DNA of 64,000 nt from Dendrolimus kikuchii (lineage: Eukaryota; Arthropoda; Insecta; Lepidoptera; Lasiocampidae): contig CM034414.1 in the NCBI GenBank assembly GCA_019925095.2, positions 1,342,001-1,406,000 on the forward strand, given 5' to 3'. Position numbers and translations under genes: made by a program. The notes below the pieces were generated by a model. The model had not been told where the DNA came from. It saw nothing but the letters and a program-made list of their open reading frames with translations, and searched no databases. Below, one piece after another: positions 39,345 to 49,756 of this stretch; the first letter of the stretch is position 1; every line of letters starts with the position of its first letter.

Positions 39345-39470
39345 AAATAATCGGCAGACAAACATACATCCTCAAGCTAAACAAGTTACGCTTGTGGTAT
39401 TGGTAACATAGATTGGACAAATCTCGGGCTGATCCCAGGCACACAGACCTCATTAGTAAGTTTGACATAC
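39345..39470 (-). mobile_element. tRNA-derived SINE, tail fragment
   Basis: AATCGGCAGACAAACATACA and CCCAGGCACACAGACC match the body of the SINE family in reverse. The tRNA-like head is missing. Confidence 0.55.
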
Positions 39471-39909
39471 TTCTGTATAAAATTTATTGAGAAGAAAGAG
39501 CTAGAGGTGTTGCTGGGGAGTTTGTTTTTTTTGTGGGTGTTGATGTAGATTCGAGAATGGTTTAGATTTACAATTGGACCCGGTAGGTGGCGCTGGAATC
39601 GGGTTCCAGAATTTGACGAACTTTTTTGGATTTTATTTGAGTGGGTCCCTCGATGGTTTAAATCTACAGTTGGATCCAGTAGGTGGCGCTGGAATCGGGA
39701 CCTAGATTTTTATTTTTTTAAAGCAGGACAACGTCTGCCGTGGCCGCTAATGTTACTATATATTCACTCGCCTTAACATCGGTTGAATTTTGACATTACT
39801 TGTATGGGGCTTATGTCAAATATTAGCCTATTTACTTTCCAAAAAATTGTAAACAGATAAATTGGCAACAAAATAATGTAAATTATAAATATAATAATAA
39901 TATAATGTT

Positions 39910-40145
39910 CATCCGTGCAGGAACGGAGAAAGAATACAATTTCCTACGGCCGGGCGGCCTGTCGTAAGAGGCGACCAAACAACCCACAGCTAGGTGGTAG
40001 GGCATTTGCCCGACTGGATGGCTACTACCCCGGTCTAAAGTATGTCGCCATAACAACCTTGAGTAGTGCTCCGGCATTAGTGACCAGGTTCCAGTCTCCC
40101 TTAAGAGAGCAGCAGCGCATTTGTAGCACCTTTGGTGATGCAATA
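39910..40145 (+). mobile_element. family A retroposon, 3'-truncated
   Basis: It begins ATCCGTGCAGGAACGGAG and stops after CACCTTTGGTGATGCAAT. The last phrase is repeated once (TTGGTGATGCAATAA). Confidence 0.75.
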
Positions 40146-40599
40146 AGTAAATTTGGTGATGCAATAATAAGTAACATTTAATGGTTCATAATATTAAATC
40201 TATAATAGTGAGATAGAAGACAAAAGAAACAAAATAAAATAAAAAAGACGCACACAAGTATTTTTCCCTAAAAAAATAAAAAGAAAGAAACAGAAATAAA
40301 AAGAACAAAGAAGAGCTCTGCCTTGTACTATGGCGGAGGATGGCGATTTATGAAAAAATAAAAATTAGTCTAAGGTAAGGCAAAACGGTCGGTAGGATAT
40401 AGGATAATAGGAACCGGCTATAAGTGATAAACATCTATATAGGGGAAATTTAAAAAAGATTAACTGCCTGTAAAAGTACAAACCGGTTCAAGCGTAGCGA
40501 ATGTTACTTTTTCATATTTATCTGTGCTATCAGCAGACATTTTCACTTTTGTTACATTTTCAAATTTTATGACATGCGGGTGTTTAATATAACTAATGG

Positions 40600-40910
40600 T
40601 CGCCTGTGGTCGAAATTCCAACATAATAATTAATTTCAAAGACTTAATACTTCTACAATCACAGATTTCGCCAAGGCTACACTGTTAATCTGACTTGAAC
40701 AATAAACAAAAGAGTATATATGCGTGTGTGTGTCAAATACACGGTAGTGTGTGAATATTTATTAATTGATTTAATGTATGTTTTATGCATAATTTACAAC
40801 AAATATTAGGATTCTGCACTCCTTCTCTATATAAACTATAAGTGTGCGAAATTTCATACTCCTCCGTCCGCGCAATTTTCGTAAAAATGGGTACAAAGTT
40901 TTTGCTTCAC
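40600..40910 (-). mobile_element. Helitron-like element, family H3
   Basis: This is the reverse complement of 48031-48363, with a degraded 3' end (AACTAATGGTCGCC in place of CCACTAGT). Confidence 0.6.
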
Positions 40911-41260
40911 CTACTACATACATACATACATAACTTCACGCCAAATTCCCTTGCGGGGTAGACACGAACAACAGAGCGCCATTCAGGCTTATTCTTACAC
41001 ACCTCACTTGCTTCTTTGACATTCGTAACTCCTATCATGCATGCTCGTCTGTTCTTAAGGCTCCTGACATCACCTTCTGCTAGTACACGATCAATTTGAT
41101 CATGGAAGGTGTGTCGTGGCCTTCCACGACTTCTGCATCCATCCACTTTAGCATTGTATATCTGTTTAGTCATTCTTTCATCATGCATTCTTTCCACATG
41201 CCCGAATCACCGGAGCATCCCTTTCCTTACCTTCACCCCGACACTCTCTTTCAGATCAAC
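40911..41260 (-). mobile_element. TATG-tail RTE-like LINE, truncated copy
   Basis: The (CATA)n tail is at 40916-40930. The minus frame keeps the RGRPRHTFHDQIDRVL region. CTACTA-type bases occur on both flanks but the duplication is weak. Confidence 0.8.
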
Positions 41261-41607
41261 TACTAATATATAGATAATTATATTAATATCACGACGTGTT
41301 TTGAAGAAAAAAGAAAATATATTTATTTAAAACTACATACAAACCAAAACATACTTATAAATAAGAAAATACCACTAGGAAAAGAAGTTCTAAATCGGTC
41401 CAAACTCGGCATGATGCTGGTTGACTCAACCAGCGCTGGTCTTCCGCTAGGGCTGTTACAGTGACTCACGGATAGACAAAACAAAGCAAATAATATTTTC
41501 TTAGTTTCGGATATTAATTTGTACATTAAAAATAGAATATTTTTTATTATTACCGTATTAAATGAGATGAGGTTTAATTAACGTATGGAAAATAGAATAT
41601 TTTGTTC

Positions 41608-41875
41608 AAAAAAAACTTCGTTTAAAAAAACCGACTTCAAAAACTAAAAAGTATAAAATAACTTATTTCTAAAGCTATTATTATTAATATATATTATCTA
41701 AAACATCTTAAAGTCGGTGCTTAGTAATTTTCAAAATATAGTAGTTTTTATGTTTTACTTTGCACCGACTTCAAGATGTTTTAGATAATATATATTAATA
41801 TTAATAGCTTTAGAAATAAGTTATTTTATACTTTTTAGTTTTTGAAGTCGGTTTTTTTAAACGAAGTTTTTTTAA
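41608..41875. repeat. large near-perfect palindrome
   Basis: Arms of about 107 bp run outward from GCACCGACTTCA-type inner ends to AACTTCGTTTAAAAAAACCG outer ends around a 40-bp centre. The arms differ at very few positions. Confidence 0.85.
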
Positions 41876-42345
41876 TTTTTTTGTTACTTTTTAATGTTTA
41901 TCTATGTATGGGTAGACCTACGAAAGGTGCCGCGCTCCTTAAAATATATAGGTCCCAAGAAACGGGAACAAAATAATCTTCGTAAAATGAAAACTACTTG
42001 GCCAAACTATGTTAAATTTTTAGGGGACCGAATGGCACCTATTCCACATCAAACTAAATAAGAATCACGTAAATCGGATCATAAATCTCAGCGTAATCGG
42101 TGTACATATGGAACGGAATGGAAAATTTTTCATAAAAAATGTTCATATAATGAAAACTACTGGGCTAAACTATGTCAAATTTTTAGGGGACCAAATGGAA
42201 GTTATTCCGCGTCGAAAAAAAAAGAATCACGTAAATCGGATCATAAATCTCGGAGTAATCGGTGAACATACATAAAAAAAAAGATCCCGACGAATTGAGA
42301 ACCTCCTCCTTTTTTTAACGTCGGTCAAAAACAACCCTGTCCCTT
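41876..42345. mobile_element. MITE of the ACCGACTTCAAAAA family, reverse copy
   Basis: The body is the reverse complement of 21529-22140, again with the roughly 125-bp tandem unit (TTTTTAGGGGACC, CACGTAAATCGGATCATAAA). It is joined to the palindrome at 41608-41875. Confidence 0.6.
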
Positions 42346-42529
42346 GGTTTGCCGTTTGACATTCCTTCACAGAAATTGATTCTGACAAGCTATGTATACT
42401 ATAATTTGGTGTAATAATACAGTATACGTCTATTTTTTCCAAATCAGTCTATTCGATTATTGACAAAACGATAACCCACTTTACTTTTCGCCAAAAACCT
42501 CGAGATTCATTAGTGTTTTTCGCTATATC

Positions 42530-43135
42530 CTGTGAAGGGTGAGCCCCGATAGGGTGGAGGAGCGAGATGGAATGCTCCTCCGTCTCAAAGGAAGATCTTT
42601 CAGCGAGGCTAATGTTGTTCCTCGCAGGCCTAGGCCCGTCTGTTTTTTTTTTTACAGGACTTGACTTTATGTTGTTGTTCCGAATACCTTACAACTTTAC
42701 CGGCGTTTCTGGGGCGAGTGCCCGGGGGGGCAACTTGCTCGAGGGAGCTCCTTAAGGAGTTTTACCTCCGCTGTACTGTTGCCATTAGAGGGGGAAGAAT
42801 TTGATGATGCCCACCGTAGGGCGACACAAAGCACTAATTGAGAACGGGCGACGGGTAATATAAAGCCCGAGGATCGGTGGTTCGCGGCGGCCTACGCTAT
42901 TTTACTGCCGTTTCGCAACGTGTTATTGCTGGGAGAGAAGAAACGGCGAAGGAAACTTCCCAGTAACACGCCTAGTCTATCTTGTGGGGGGGGGGGGCTA
43001 TGTCCCCTAGCGTCTCTCGCGGGGACGTGGAGAGATCTCGATTGGCGGCGCCTGTGTCTGTCTGTCGGTGCCTGCCAGCCTACCGTCCTGACCGCGCCCA
43101 TTTGTTATAGTTAAAAATTCGCATATATACTTTGT
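42530..43135. other. GC-rich unassigned repeat-like block
   Basis: No gene supported. It contains the conserved hairpin block at 42906-42979, a G-run at 42986-42996 and a T-run at 42643-42652. Confidence 0.35.
42906..42979 (+). repeat. conserved hairpin block, copy 2
   Basis: The arms GTGTTATTGCTGGGA and TCCCAGTAACAC pair around GAGAAGAAACGGCG. In this copy one frame reads EKKRRRKLPSNTP. Confidence 0.6.
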
Positions 43136-43651
43136 ATGTTTCGGAAAACGTTTGTGACATCAATTATTGCACAGTACCATCTATTGGCTTGTAAATGTTC
43201 CACTACCCTTATAGTCTAGGATTTGGCCCTGAAGGCCCACTTGAAAAATTCACCTATATACAGCGTAAACTCTATATAACGACACCGAAGGGACTGTGCA
43301 TTTTATGGCGTTACAGAGAGTTCTCGTTAAATGGAGAGAAGTCTGTTATATTCGTCCGACGTCTTTTGCTGCACCAGTAATTTTGTTGTATTTTTTACTT
43401 ATTTTATTCATATCTTGCGATATTGAGGCATCTTGGTGATAAAGGAAGTACTTAGAAATTTCGGTATGCATGACGCCGACAGTCGAGTTTATTACGGGCT
43501 AGGATAATAAAGCAATAAAAAAAAGTATACAGCTGCGCAGCTTTTACTAATTTTGGCAACTTAATAGGTACTTTTTATTACTTAATTGCTGTCGTTATCG
43601 AGAGTGGGTGTAATGCTACACTTACAGAGTGTATCATCGTATGGGAGACGA

Positions 43652-44015
43652 GGTTTTTTTTTAAGGTGGGGGAAATGCTATTTACGCACAATACCGGGTC
43701 CTTTGCAAGGGATTAGACCATAGTTGATCATGGAGGCTTTTCCCTTAATTTAAGGGGCAATCCAAACAGTAATCAACCGGCTTGTGTGGAGACTCCGAGA
43801 AGTTGCACGGGCAACAACCACTACCCACTAAAACCACCCTCCTCCCCATGTGCCCCACGCTTTTTATGTAGGAAAGGCTGAGACTTAGAACGCAGTTACG
43901 CCCAGTCCGATCCAGCGCAAAAAGTGCCTGAATGTGCCTCGGGAATCAGAACACATCCACTTCGTAAGCGGGGGTGATGAATCCTTTGCTCCCTTGATAG
44001 CTAAAGGCCCCCCGA
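43652..44015 (-). mobile_element. R1-type LINE 3' UTR, reverse copy
   Basis: This is the reverse complement of the 6329-6689 fragment (AAAACCACCCTCC, GAATGTGCCTCGGGAATC). The T-run at 43656-43663 is the poly(A) end. Confidence 0.65.
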
Positions 44016-44446
44016 ATGGAAGACAAGCAACAAAAGGCAAGTGATTTCGACGCTAAATGGAGTTTGTCGTTAAATCGAGTGACGTTACATGGAGTTTACA
44101 CTGTATATACAACAGGGTGTGTCCGTCTATCAGTATTAGATCCGCGTCTCGTCACCGGCTCGCTATATAACGGTGCGTAAGGCCCCGTCGCAGGTGGAGC
44201 CGAGTGACCCACTTAGTTTACCGTACGCATAACTTTTGTTTGTGTTATAAAATTAACATTCCTCATAGTTGACACGTTGGGTGTTAAGCACTAGGTCTTG
44301 CCGTTTGCTGAATATTGATTTCGTCATAGAAGTGGAACAGCGTATTAATAGTATTTAAAGTTTTCGCGACAAGTACACGTAATAAAACTGCGTTTTAAAC
44401 GGTTTTAAGCGTGGTTTTATTTTATTATTATTAACATATCTACGGA

Positions 44447-45175
44447 CTCGAGTTCCGTACCTTTTTTTACTACTTAATTTCTATGAAAAATTTTAGAGTC
44501 CATACACGCTTATTGTTTATTTTTGTTAGTGTGTGACATTAATTTAGTGATTTATATGTTATGGTGTACCTTAAGATTAACTTATTATATTAATTTATCC
44601 TATTTTTAATACTAAACTTATACTAATGTAGAGTGAATCTGTTACATGCTGGTGTTGTGAGGAATTGAATGTGCAGTGTTGGCCTTATATCTATACTTAT
44701 ATATAGTCCTATATAGTGCCATGTGTGTTGGTTTTTTCTTCTCTGTGCCTGGGTTATTAGTTTTTAGGCTCTTTGTGTGTCTTGGTTTGTTTGTGAAGTG
44801 TGCGTGTAATGCAATGCGATGGTAGTGCGCGTTGGTTTGAGTATGTGTGTTTAAGCGTGGTAATTTATTTGATTTTTATTTCGGCCACTCATCAGCAGCC
44901 GTGATCACGGAAGACAAAGATGTCATGAGTATTGTTAAAGTTTTATGTAGCCTACAGCCAACTTGTTCATTTTAATTATTTAGTTTTAATTTTGTTTATG
45001 GTTATTATTTACTCTATGGGAGCCTAATCTAATTTAGCAACGCTTCGCAACATGTTGTGGCTTGAAGAGAAGAAGCGGCGCAAGAAACTCTTCAGCAAAC
45101 ATGCCTAGCTCTAATAAGTTTATATAATATTAAAATGGGTGGGAGGTAAAATAAAAAGAAATTGTCAATCAAGTT
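44447..45175 (+). mobile_element. unclassified long interspersed repeat
   Basis: It starts CTACGGACTCGAGTTCCGTA and matches 52893-53140 closely. Bases 44700-44860 match 62520-62640 in reverse. It carries the conserved hairpin block at 45038-45113. It may be LTR-related; no protein is visible. Confidence 0.45.
45038..45113 (+). repeat. conserved hairpin block, copy 3
   Basis: The arms CATGTT...GCTTGAA and TTCAGCAAACATG pair around GAGAAGAAGCGGCGCAAG. The outer pair is A-T where the other copies have G-C. Confidence 0.6.
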
Positions 45176-45213
45176 GGTTTGTGTTCCGGTGCAAAGCGTA
45201 GTTTTATTATGTA

Positions 45214-45590
45214 CTAGTGGTTGACCGTGGTCGAAATTCGACCATAATAATTAATTTAAATTATGAGTTTGAACATTATTAAGGTTCTGTTGTCAAATAC
45301 TTCAATAATCACAGATTTCGCCAAGGCTACACTGTTAATTTGACTTTAACAATAAACAAAAGAGTATATATGCGTGTGTGTGTCAAATACGTGGTAGTGT
45401 GTGTAATGTTTTTATTATTGATTTAATGTATTTTTTATGCATAATTTACAACAAATATTAGCATTCTGCACTGCTTCTCTGTATAAACCATAAGTTTGCG
45501 AAATTTCATACTCCTCCGTCTGCGCAATTTTCGTAAAATGTGGTGTAAAGTTTTTGTTTCACGTATTAATTAATAGATACTAGTCGCGAA
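45214..45590 (-). mobile_element. Helitron-like element, family H3
   Basis: The minus strand ends CGACCACGGTCAACCACTAG followed by T. The body matches 48031-48363 in reverse. Confidence 0.65.
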
Positions 45591-45624
45591 AACTTAAGAA
45601 AATATGATATTAAAAAATAATTTA

Positions 45625-45840
45625 CATACATACATAACTTCACGCCAGTTCCTTTGCGGGGTAGGCACGACCAACAGAGCGCCATTTAGGCCCATTCTTA
45701 CACACCTCACTTGCTTCTTTGACATTCATAACTCTTGTCATGCACGCTCGTCTGTTCTTAAGGCTCCTGACATCACCCTCCGCTAGTACACGATCAATTT
45801 GATCGTGGAAGTTGTGTCGTGGCCTTCCACGACTTCTGCA
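45625..45840 (-). mobile_element. TATG-tail RTE-like LINE, truncated copy
   Basis: The target duplication TAAAAAATAATTTA is at 45611-45624 and 45841-45854, identical over 14 bases. Confidence 0.88.
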
Positions 45841-46137
45841 TAAAAAATAATTTAAATGGCAATAAAACTAATTACGGAACTCCTGTTTTAATGTAATAAT
45901 TTCTTGATGTAAAATTGATGTTACACCGGGGAGGGAGTTAGATGAATGTGACCAGCTCTGACAAGGAAGGTGCATGGTCCCTAACTACTGAAAATTCTTG
46001 AAAGTTTACTGGGATTTTGTTGAAGAGCATTATAATTTGCCCCACGAAACTATTATAAACATTATGGAGGCTAAACTACAGGTCACTCGGCTGCAGGTAC
46101 TCTTTGTTTTTTCTCCGTTCCTGCACGGATAAATCGT

Positions 46138-46388
46138 TTTTTTTTTAATTGGAGCTGGACCCAGCTGAATAGCCGCAGATGGCTGTTTCAGCGATACCGG
46201 ACTTTGGGGGCTTCCCGACTCCGTGGGAGCGGAGGCGTTCAGCCCGGAAGCAGCGCGCTCGAGGAGGCACCTCCTGTGAGGTTCGACCTCGGCTCGACCG
46301 CTGCGGGGGATTGACTCTATATTGAGAATTAGTCGTATAAGACTGAATGGACTAAGCCAACAGGCTGAAGTGATTATTTGGGGACTAA
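46138..46388 (-). mobile_element. LINE 3' UTR with A-tail, family C, reverse copy
   Basis: It matches 56755-57000 in reverse (GCACCTCCTGTGAGGTTCGA and GGGGGATTGACTCTATATTG). The T-run at 46138-46147 is its tail. A scrap of family A (CTCCGTTCCTGCACGG) precedes it. Confidence 0.6.
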
Positions 46389-46431
46389 TTATCGACTCCG
46401 CCGGCGGAGCCGATCCCAGTCTATCATTACT

Positions 46432-46503
46432 ACCGCTTCGCAAGGTGTTTTAAGCTGGAGGAGAAGAAGCGGCGGAAGAAACTCTCCAGCAACACGCCTA
46501 AGC
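46432..46503 (+). repeat. conserved hairpin block, copy 4
   Basis: The arms GTGTT...AGCTGGAG and CTCCAGCAACAC pair around GAGAAGAAGCGGCGGAAG. In one frame it reads LEEKKRRKKLSSNTPKL. Confidence 0.6.
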
Positions 46504-47095
46504 TAATCTTGTATGGCTACTTGTGTCTGTAGTGAGTGAGTGTGATTGGTGGGTCTTACCTTCGTGTAAGCGGATCCGAGCCGGGGGCTCTCCGGCGTCT
46601 GTTTTGTCTGCGTCTTTTCTTTTTCTGAGCCTCGGGGGGTTCATGATCGCGAGGAAACGGGTGATTTCATCGGGCTCGTCAATGAGTACATTGCGAGGGC
46701 GACGATTTGTAGTTGTCCGTTTCCGTCACCAGAGGGTTCGGGTGATGGGGGGCACGGTAAAAGAATCTGCGCGATAGTGTGGTTGTATAGTCTTTGATGG
46801 AGGGAAGCTCCGGATAAATCGGTATTGTTATACATTCAATAATACTAGTTCTGACACGGTCAAATATGAATCACGAGGAGGATGTACAGCGCGACTGTTG
46901 CGCAACAATCGCGCAGCAGTCTCTTTTGAGTGGTTGCAGCGGATGTGTCATTGAGGTTATACCGAGTTCAGTTTCGTAACATGTAATGCGGATTTCTTTG
47001 AGATTGTATTTTACTAGAACTAGTTCCACTCCACGGTTTTCACTGTTTTTTCATCACTCAACATCAGGTGAGACGGCGGTCAAATGCGAACTTTG
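46504..47095. other. unassigned GC-richer block
   Basis: No supported gene. It probably continues the repeat that carries the hairpin block. Confidence 0.3.
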
Positions 47096-47100
47096 ACGGA

Positions 47101-47156
47101 CTAGCATCTATAAATGCAAAAGTAATCAAACATAAAGTTTGATTATAGATGCTAGA
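47101..47156. repeat. short fold-back
   Basis: CTAGCATCTATAA and TTATAGATGCTAG, with AATCAAAC and GTTTGATT inside, form a hairpin around ATAAA. Confidence 0.65.
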
Positions 47157-47526
47157 CTTTTCGCATTCCGGATGGTAAGAACCGCTTTGCTTGGTTTAAG
47201 AGGAATTAGCGTATATACAGACAGACGAGGAAAGCGACTGTGATTTTATACTATGCTTAATTGCAATTAAAATAAAATATCAAAATCATCTTACAATTGG
47301 TTACTATTTTAATAGTTTTATTTAAATATCTCGGCAGGAATGTAATATTTGAATAAAATAAGCAATGAAAGTAATTATCTAACAGTAAAAGTCACATATA
47401 TTTCATTTTAATTGGCTTTCTTAACATTCCTCCAAGAGTTTAGTTTTAAATACAGTCAATGCTACACCATGGAATAATATTATGACAATCGCCTAGTGAA
47501 AGACTTATAAGCCGATTTAGATCGAT

Positions 47527-47862
47527 CCAGCTCTTTTTTTTATTATTTTTTATTGCAGGAGATCACCAGACAGGCAAACGGCCCACTTGATGGAAAGCGG
47601 TTACCATCGCCTATGGACATTTGCAACACCAAAGTTGCTACAAATGCGCTGCTGCTCTCTGGAGACTGGAACCTGGTCACTAATGCCGAACACAACTCGA
47701 AGGTTGTTATGGCGACATACTTTAGAGCCCCTGCTCTATGGGGTAGTAGCCATCCAGTCGGGCAAATGCCCTACTACCTGGCTGTGGGTTGTTAAGTCGC
47801 TTCTTACGACAGGCCGCCCCAACGCACGAAATTGTATTCTTTCTCCGTTCCTGCACGGATAA
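47527..47862 (-). mobile_element. family A retroposon, full length
   Basis: It is reverse-oriented, from the T-run and ATTGCAGGAGATCACC to TTCTCCGTTCCTGCACGG. It has a small insertion (GCCCCTGCTCTATGG) near 47727. Confidence 0.82.
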
Positions 47863-48030
47863 ACGGATGTATGTATGTATGTAATAGTACAAAATTCAGT
47901 CTTACAACTAAAGAGTATTAATAGCTCAATTTTTAGGGAATGAAGGAAATTGAGCCGTTTTAAGAATAATTCGTCATATATGCCGTTAGAGCCGCTTGCT
48001 CATGAAACTTACTCTGTGCTTTATATCTAT

Positions 48031-48363
48031 ATATTAATACGTGAAGCAAAAACTTTGTACCCCTTTTTACGAAAATTGCGCAGACGGAGGAGTATGAAAT
48101 TTCGCACACTTATACTATATATAGAGAAGAAGCGACGAATGCTAATATTTTTTTTAAATTATGCATAAAAAATACATGAAATCAATAAAAAAATCATTAC
48201 ACACACTGCTATGTATTTGACACACACACGCATATATACTCTTTTGTTTATTGTTCAAGACAAATTAACAGTGTAGCCTTGGCGAAATCTGTGATTATAG
48301 AGGTATATATAGTCTTTGACAACTAATTATTATGGTCGAATTTCGACCGCGGGCGACCACTAG
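48031..48363 (+). mobile_element. Helitron-like element, family H3, reference copy
   Basis: It starts near ATATTAATACGTGAAGC. Near the 3' end GGTCGAATTTCGACC is a perfect hairpin, followed by GCGGGCGACCACTAG and then T. A subterminal hairpin before CTAG is the Helitron 3' signature. Confidence 0.72.
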
Positions 48364-48747
48364 TATTTTGCTAATCTACTAATTTTCCCCGCGGCACGTG
48401 TCTGTGTCTAAAGAAGTTTCACTTCAACAAGGATAATGCAAAATGCACTAACTACAAGATTTCGTAGAAAACATTTATTTTATGCTTTGTAGTCGGTTTC
48501 TTTTGTTCTAAAAATATTTTATTAGTATTTTTATACGTCATATAGATTGTAAACAGTTTTTAGAAATCGCCGTTGCACTCCGCATACGCAACACACTATA
48601 CTCAACGGCTACGGTATGTAGGTTGAATCGCAAATTATGGCCCCGATGTTGGTATATTTGATCAAATGGATCCGCTATGCTAGATGCCGGTTGAATCAGC
48701 AATTGTGGAGTGTTAAGTTTTGAGGCCATGAGCCTGTACAAAGATTT

Positions 48748-49190
48748 TTTTAATTTTTTTATTGCAGGAGTTCAGCAGACAGGCAGACGGCCCACTTGAT
48801 GGAAAGCGGTTACAATCGCCTATGGACATTTGCAACACCAAAGGTGCTACAAATGCGCTGCTGTTCTCTTAAAGGAGACTGGAACCTGGTCACTAATGCC
48901 GGAACACAACACAAGGTTGTTATGGCGACATACTTTAGACCTTCCATGATCAAATTGATCGTGTACTAGGAGAAGGTGATGTCAGGAGCCTTAAGAACAG
49001 ACGAGCTTTGCATGACAAGAGTTATGAATGTCAAAGAGGCAAGTGAGGTGTGTAAGAATAAGCCTATATGGCACTCTGTTGTTCGTGCCTACCCCGCAAG
49101 GGAACTGGCGTGAAGTTATGTATGTATGTATGTATGTACTTTAGACCAGGGGTTGTAGCCATCCAGTTGGGCAAATGCCCTACCACCTGG
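48748..49190 (-). mobile_element. family A retroposon with a nested LINE insertion
   Basis: The family A copy runs 48748-48941 and resumes at 49137. The LINE copy between is bounded by TACTTTAGACC duplicates. Confidence 0.85.
48942..49136 (+). mobile_element. TATG-tail RTE-like LINE nested in family A
   Basis: The target duplication TACTTTAGACC is at 48931-48941 and 49137-49147. It shows that this LINE moved after family A did. Confidence 0.9.
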
Positions 49191-49756
49191 CAACATAATT
49201 TTTAATACTAAATTTTAAGTTTAGAAGTTATATAAATATAGGTATACAAATACTACTACAAACAAAAAATACGTCTCGAACCTATTTTACCTCTATACTT
49301 TTGCCACGTTCTAAATAGTGAACTGTTATATGATTATAATTCGTCACCGTGTCCGTCTGTCCTACTAACTATATATGGTTGCCATTTTACATAATGTGTA
49401 TGTATGTGACGTGTTTGTTTTATAATGTCCGTGGACTTATAGGTTGGCAAAATAAAGTAGAAAAGAATAGGGGCGCCACTTCCGCAAATTTGTCTGAACT
49501 CTAGCAACACCAATGAGTAATTTCGATATTTACTAGTGATTTTTAGTATGACATCAAATATCGTGCAAGTATCAAGTTGCTATGAATGAATGAATGAATC
49601 TTTATTTGCAGAGATACAGTAGTGGTATGTCGACAATAGTTGATAAAACAGTGTGACTAGTATCAACGTATCTGAACTATGGTCGTACAAATATTTAAGT
49701 ATAATAATTCAAAATATTTAGACTTTAAGTCATGCATGCAATTAAAGTCAAATAAT

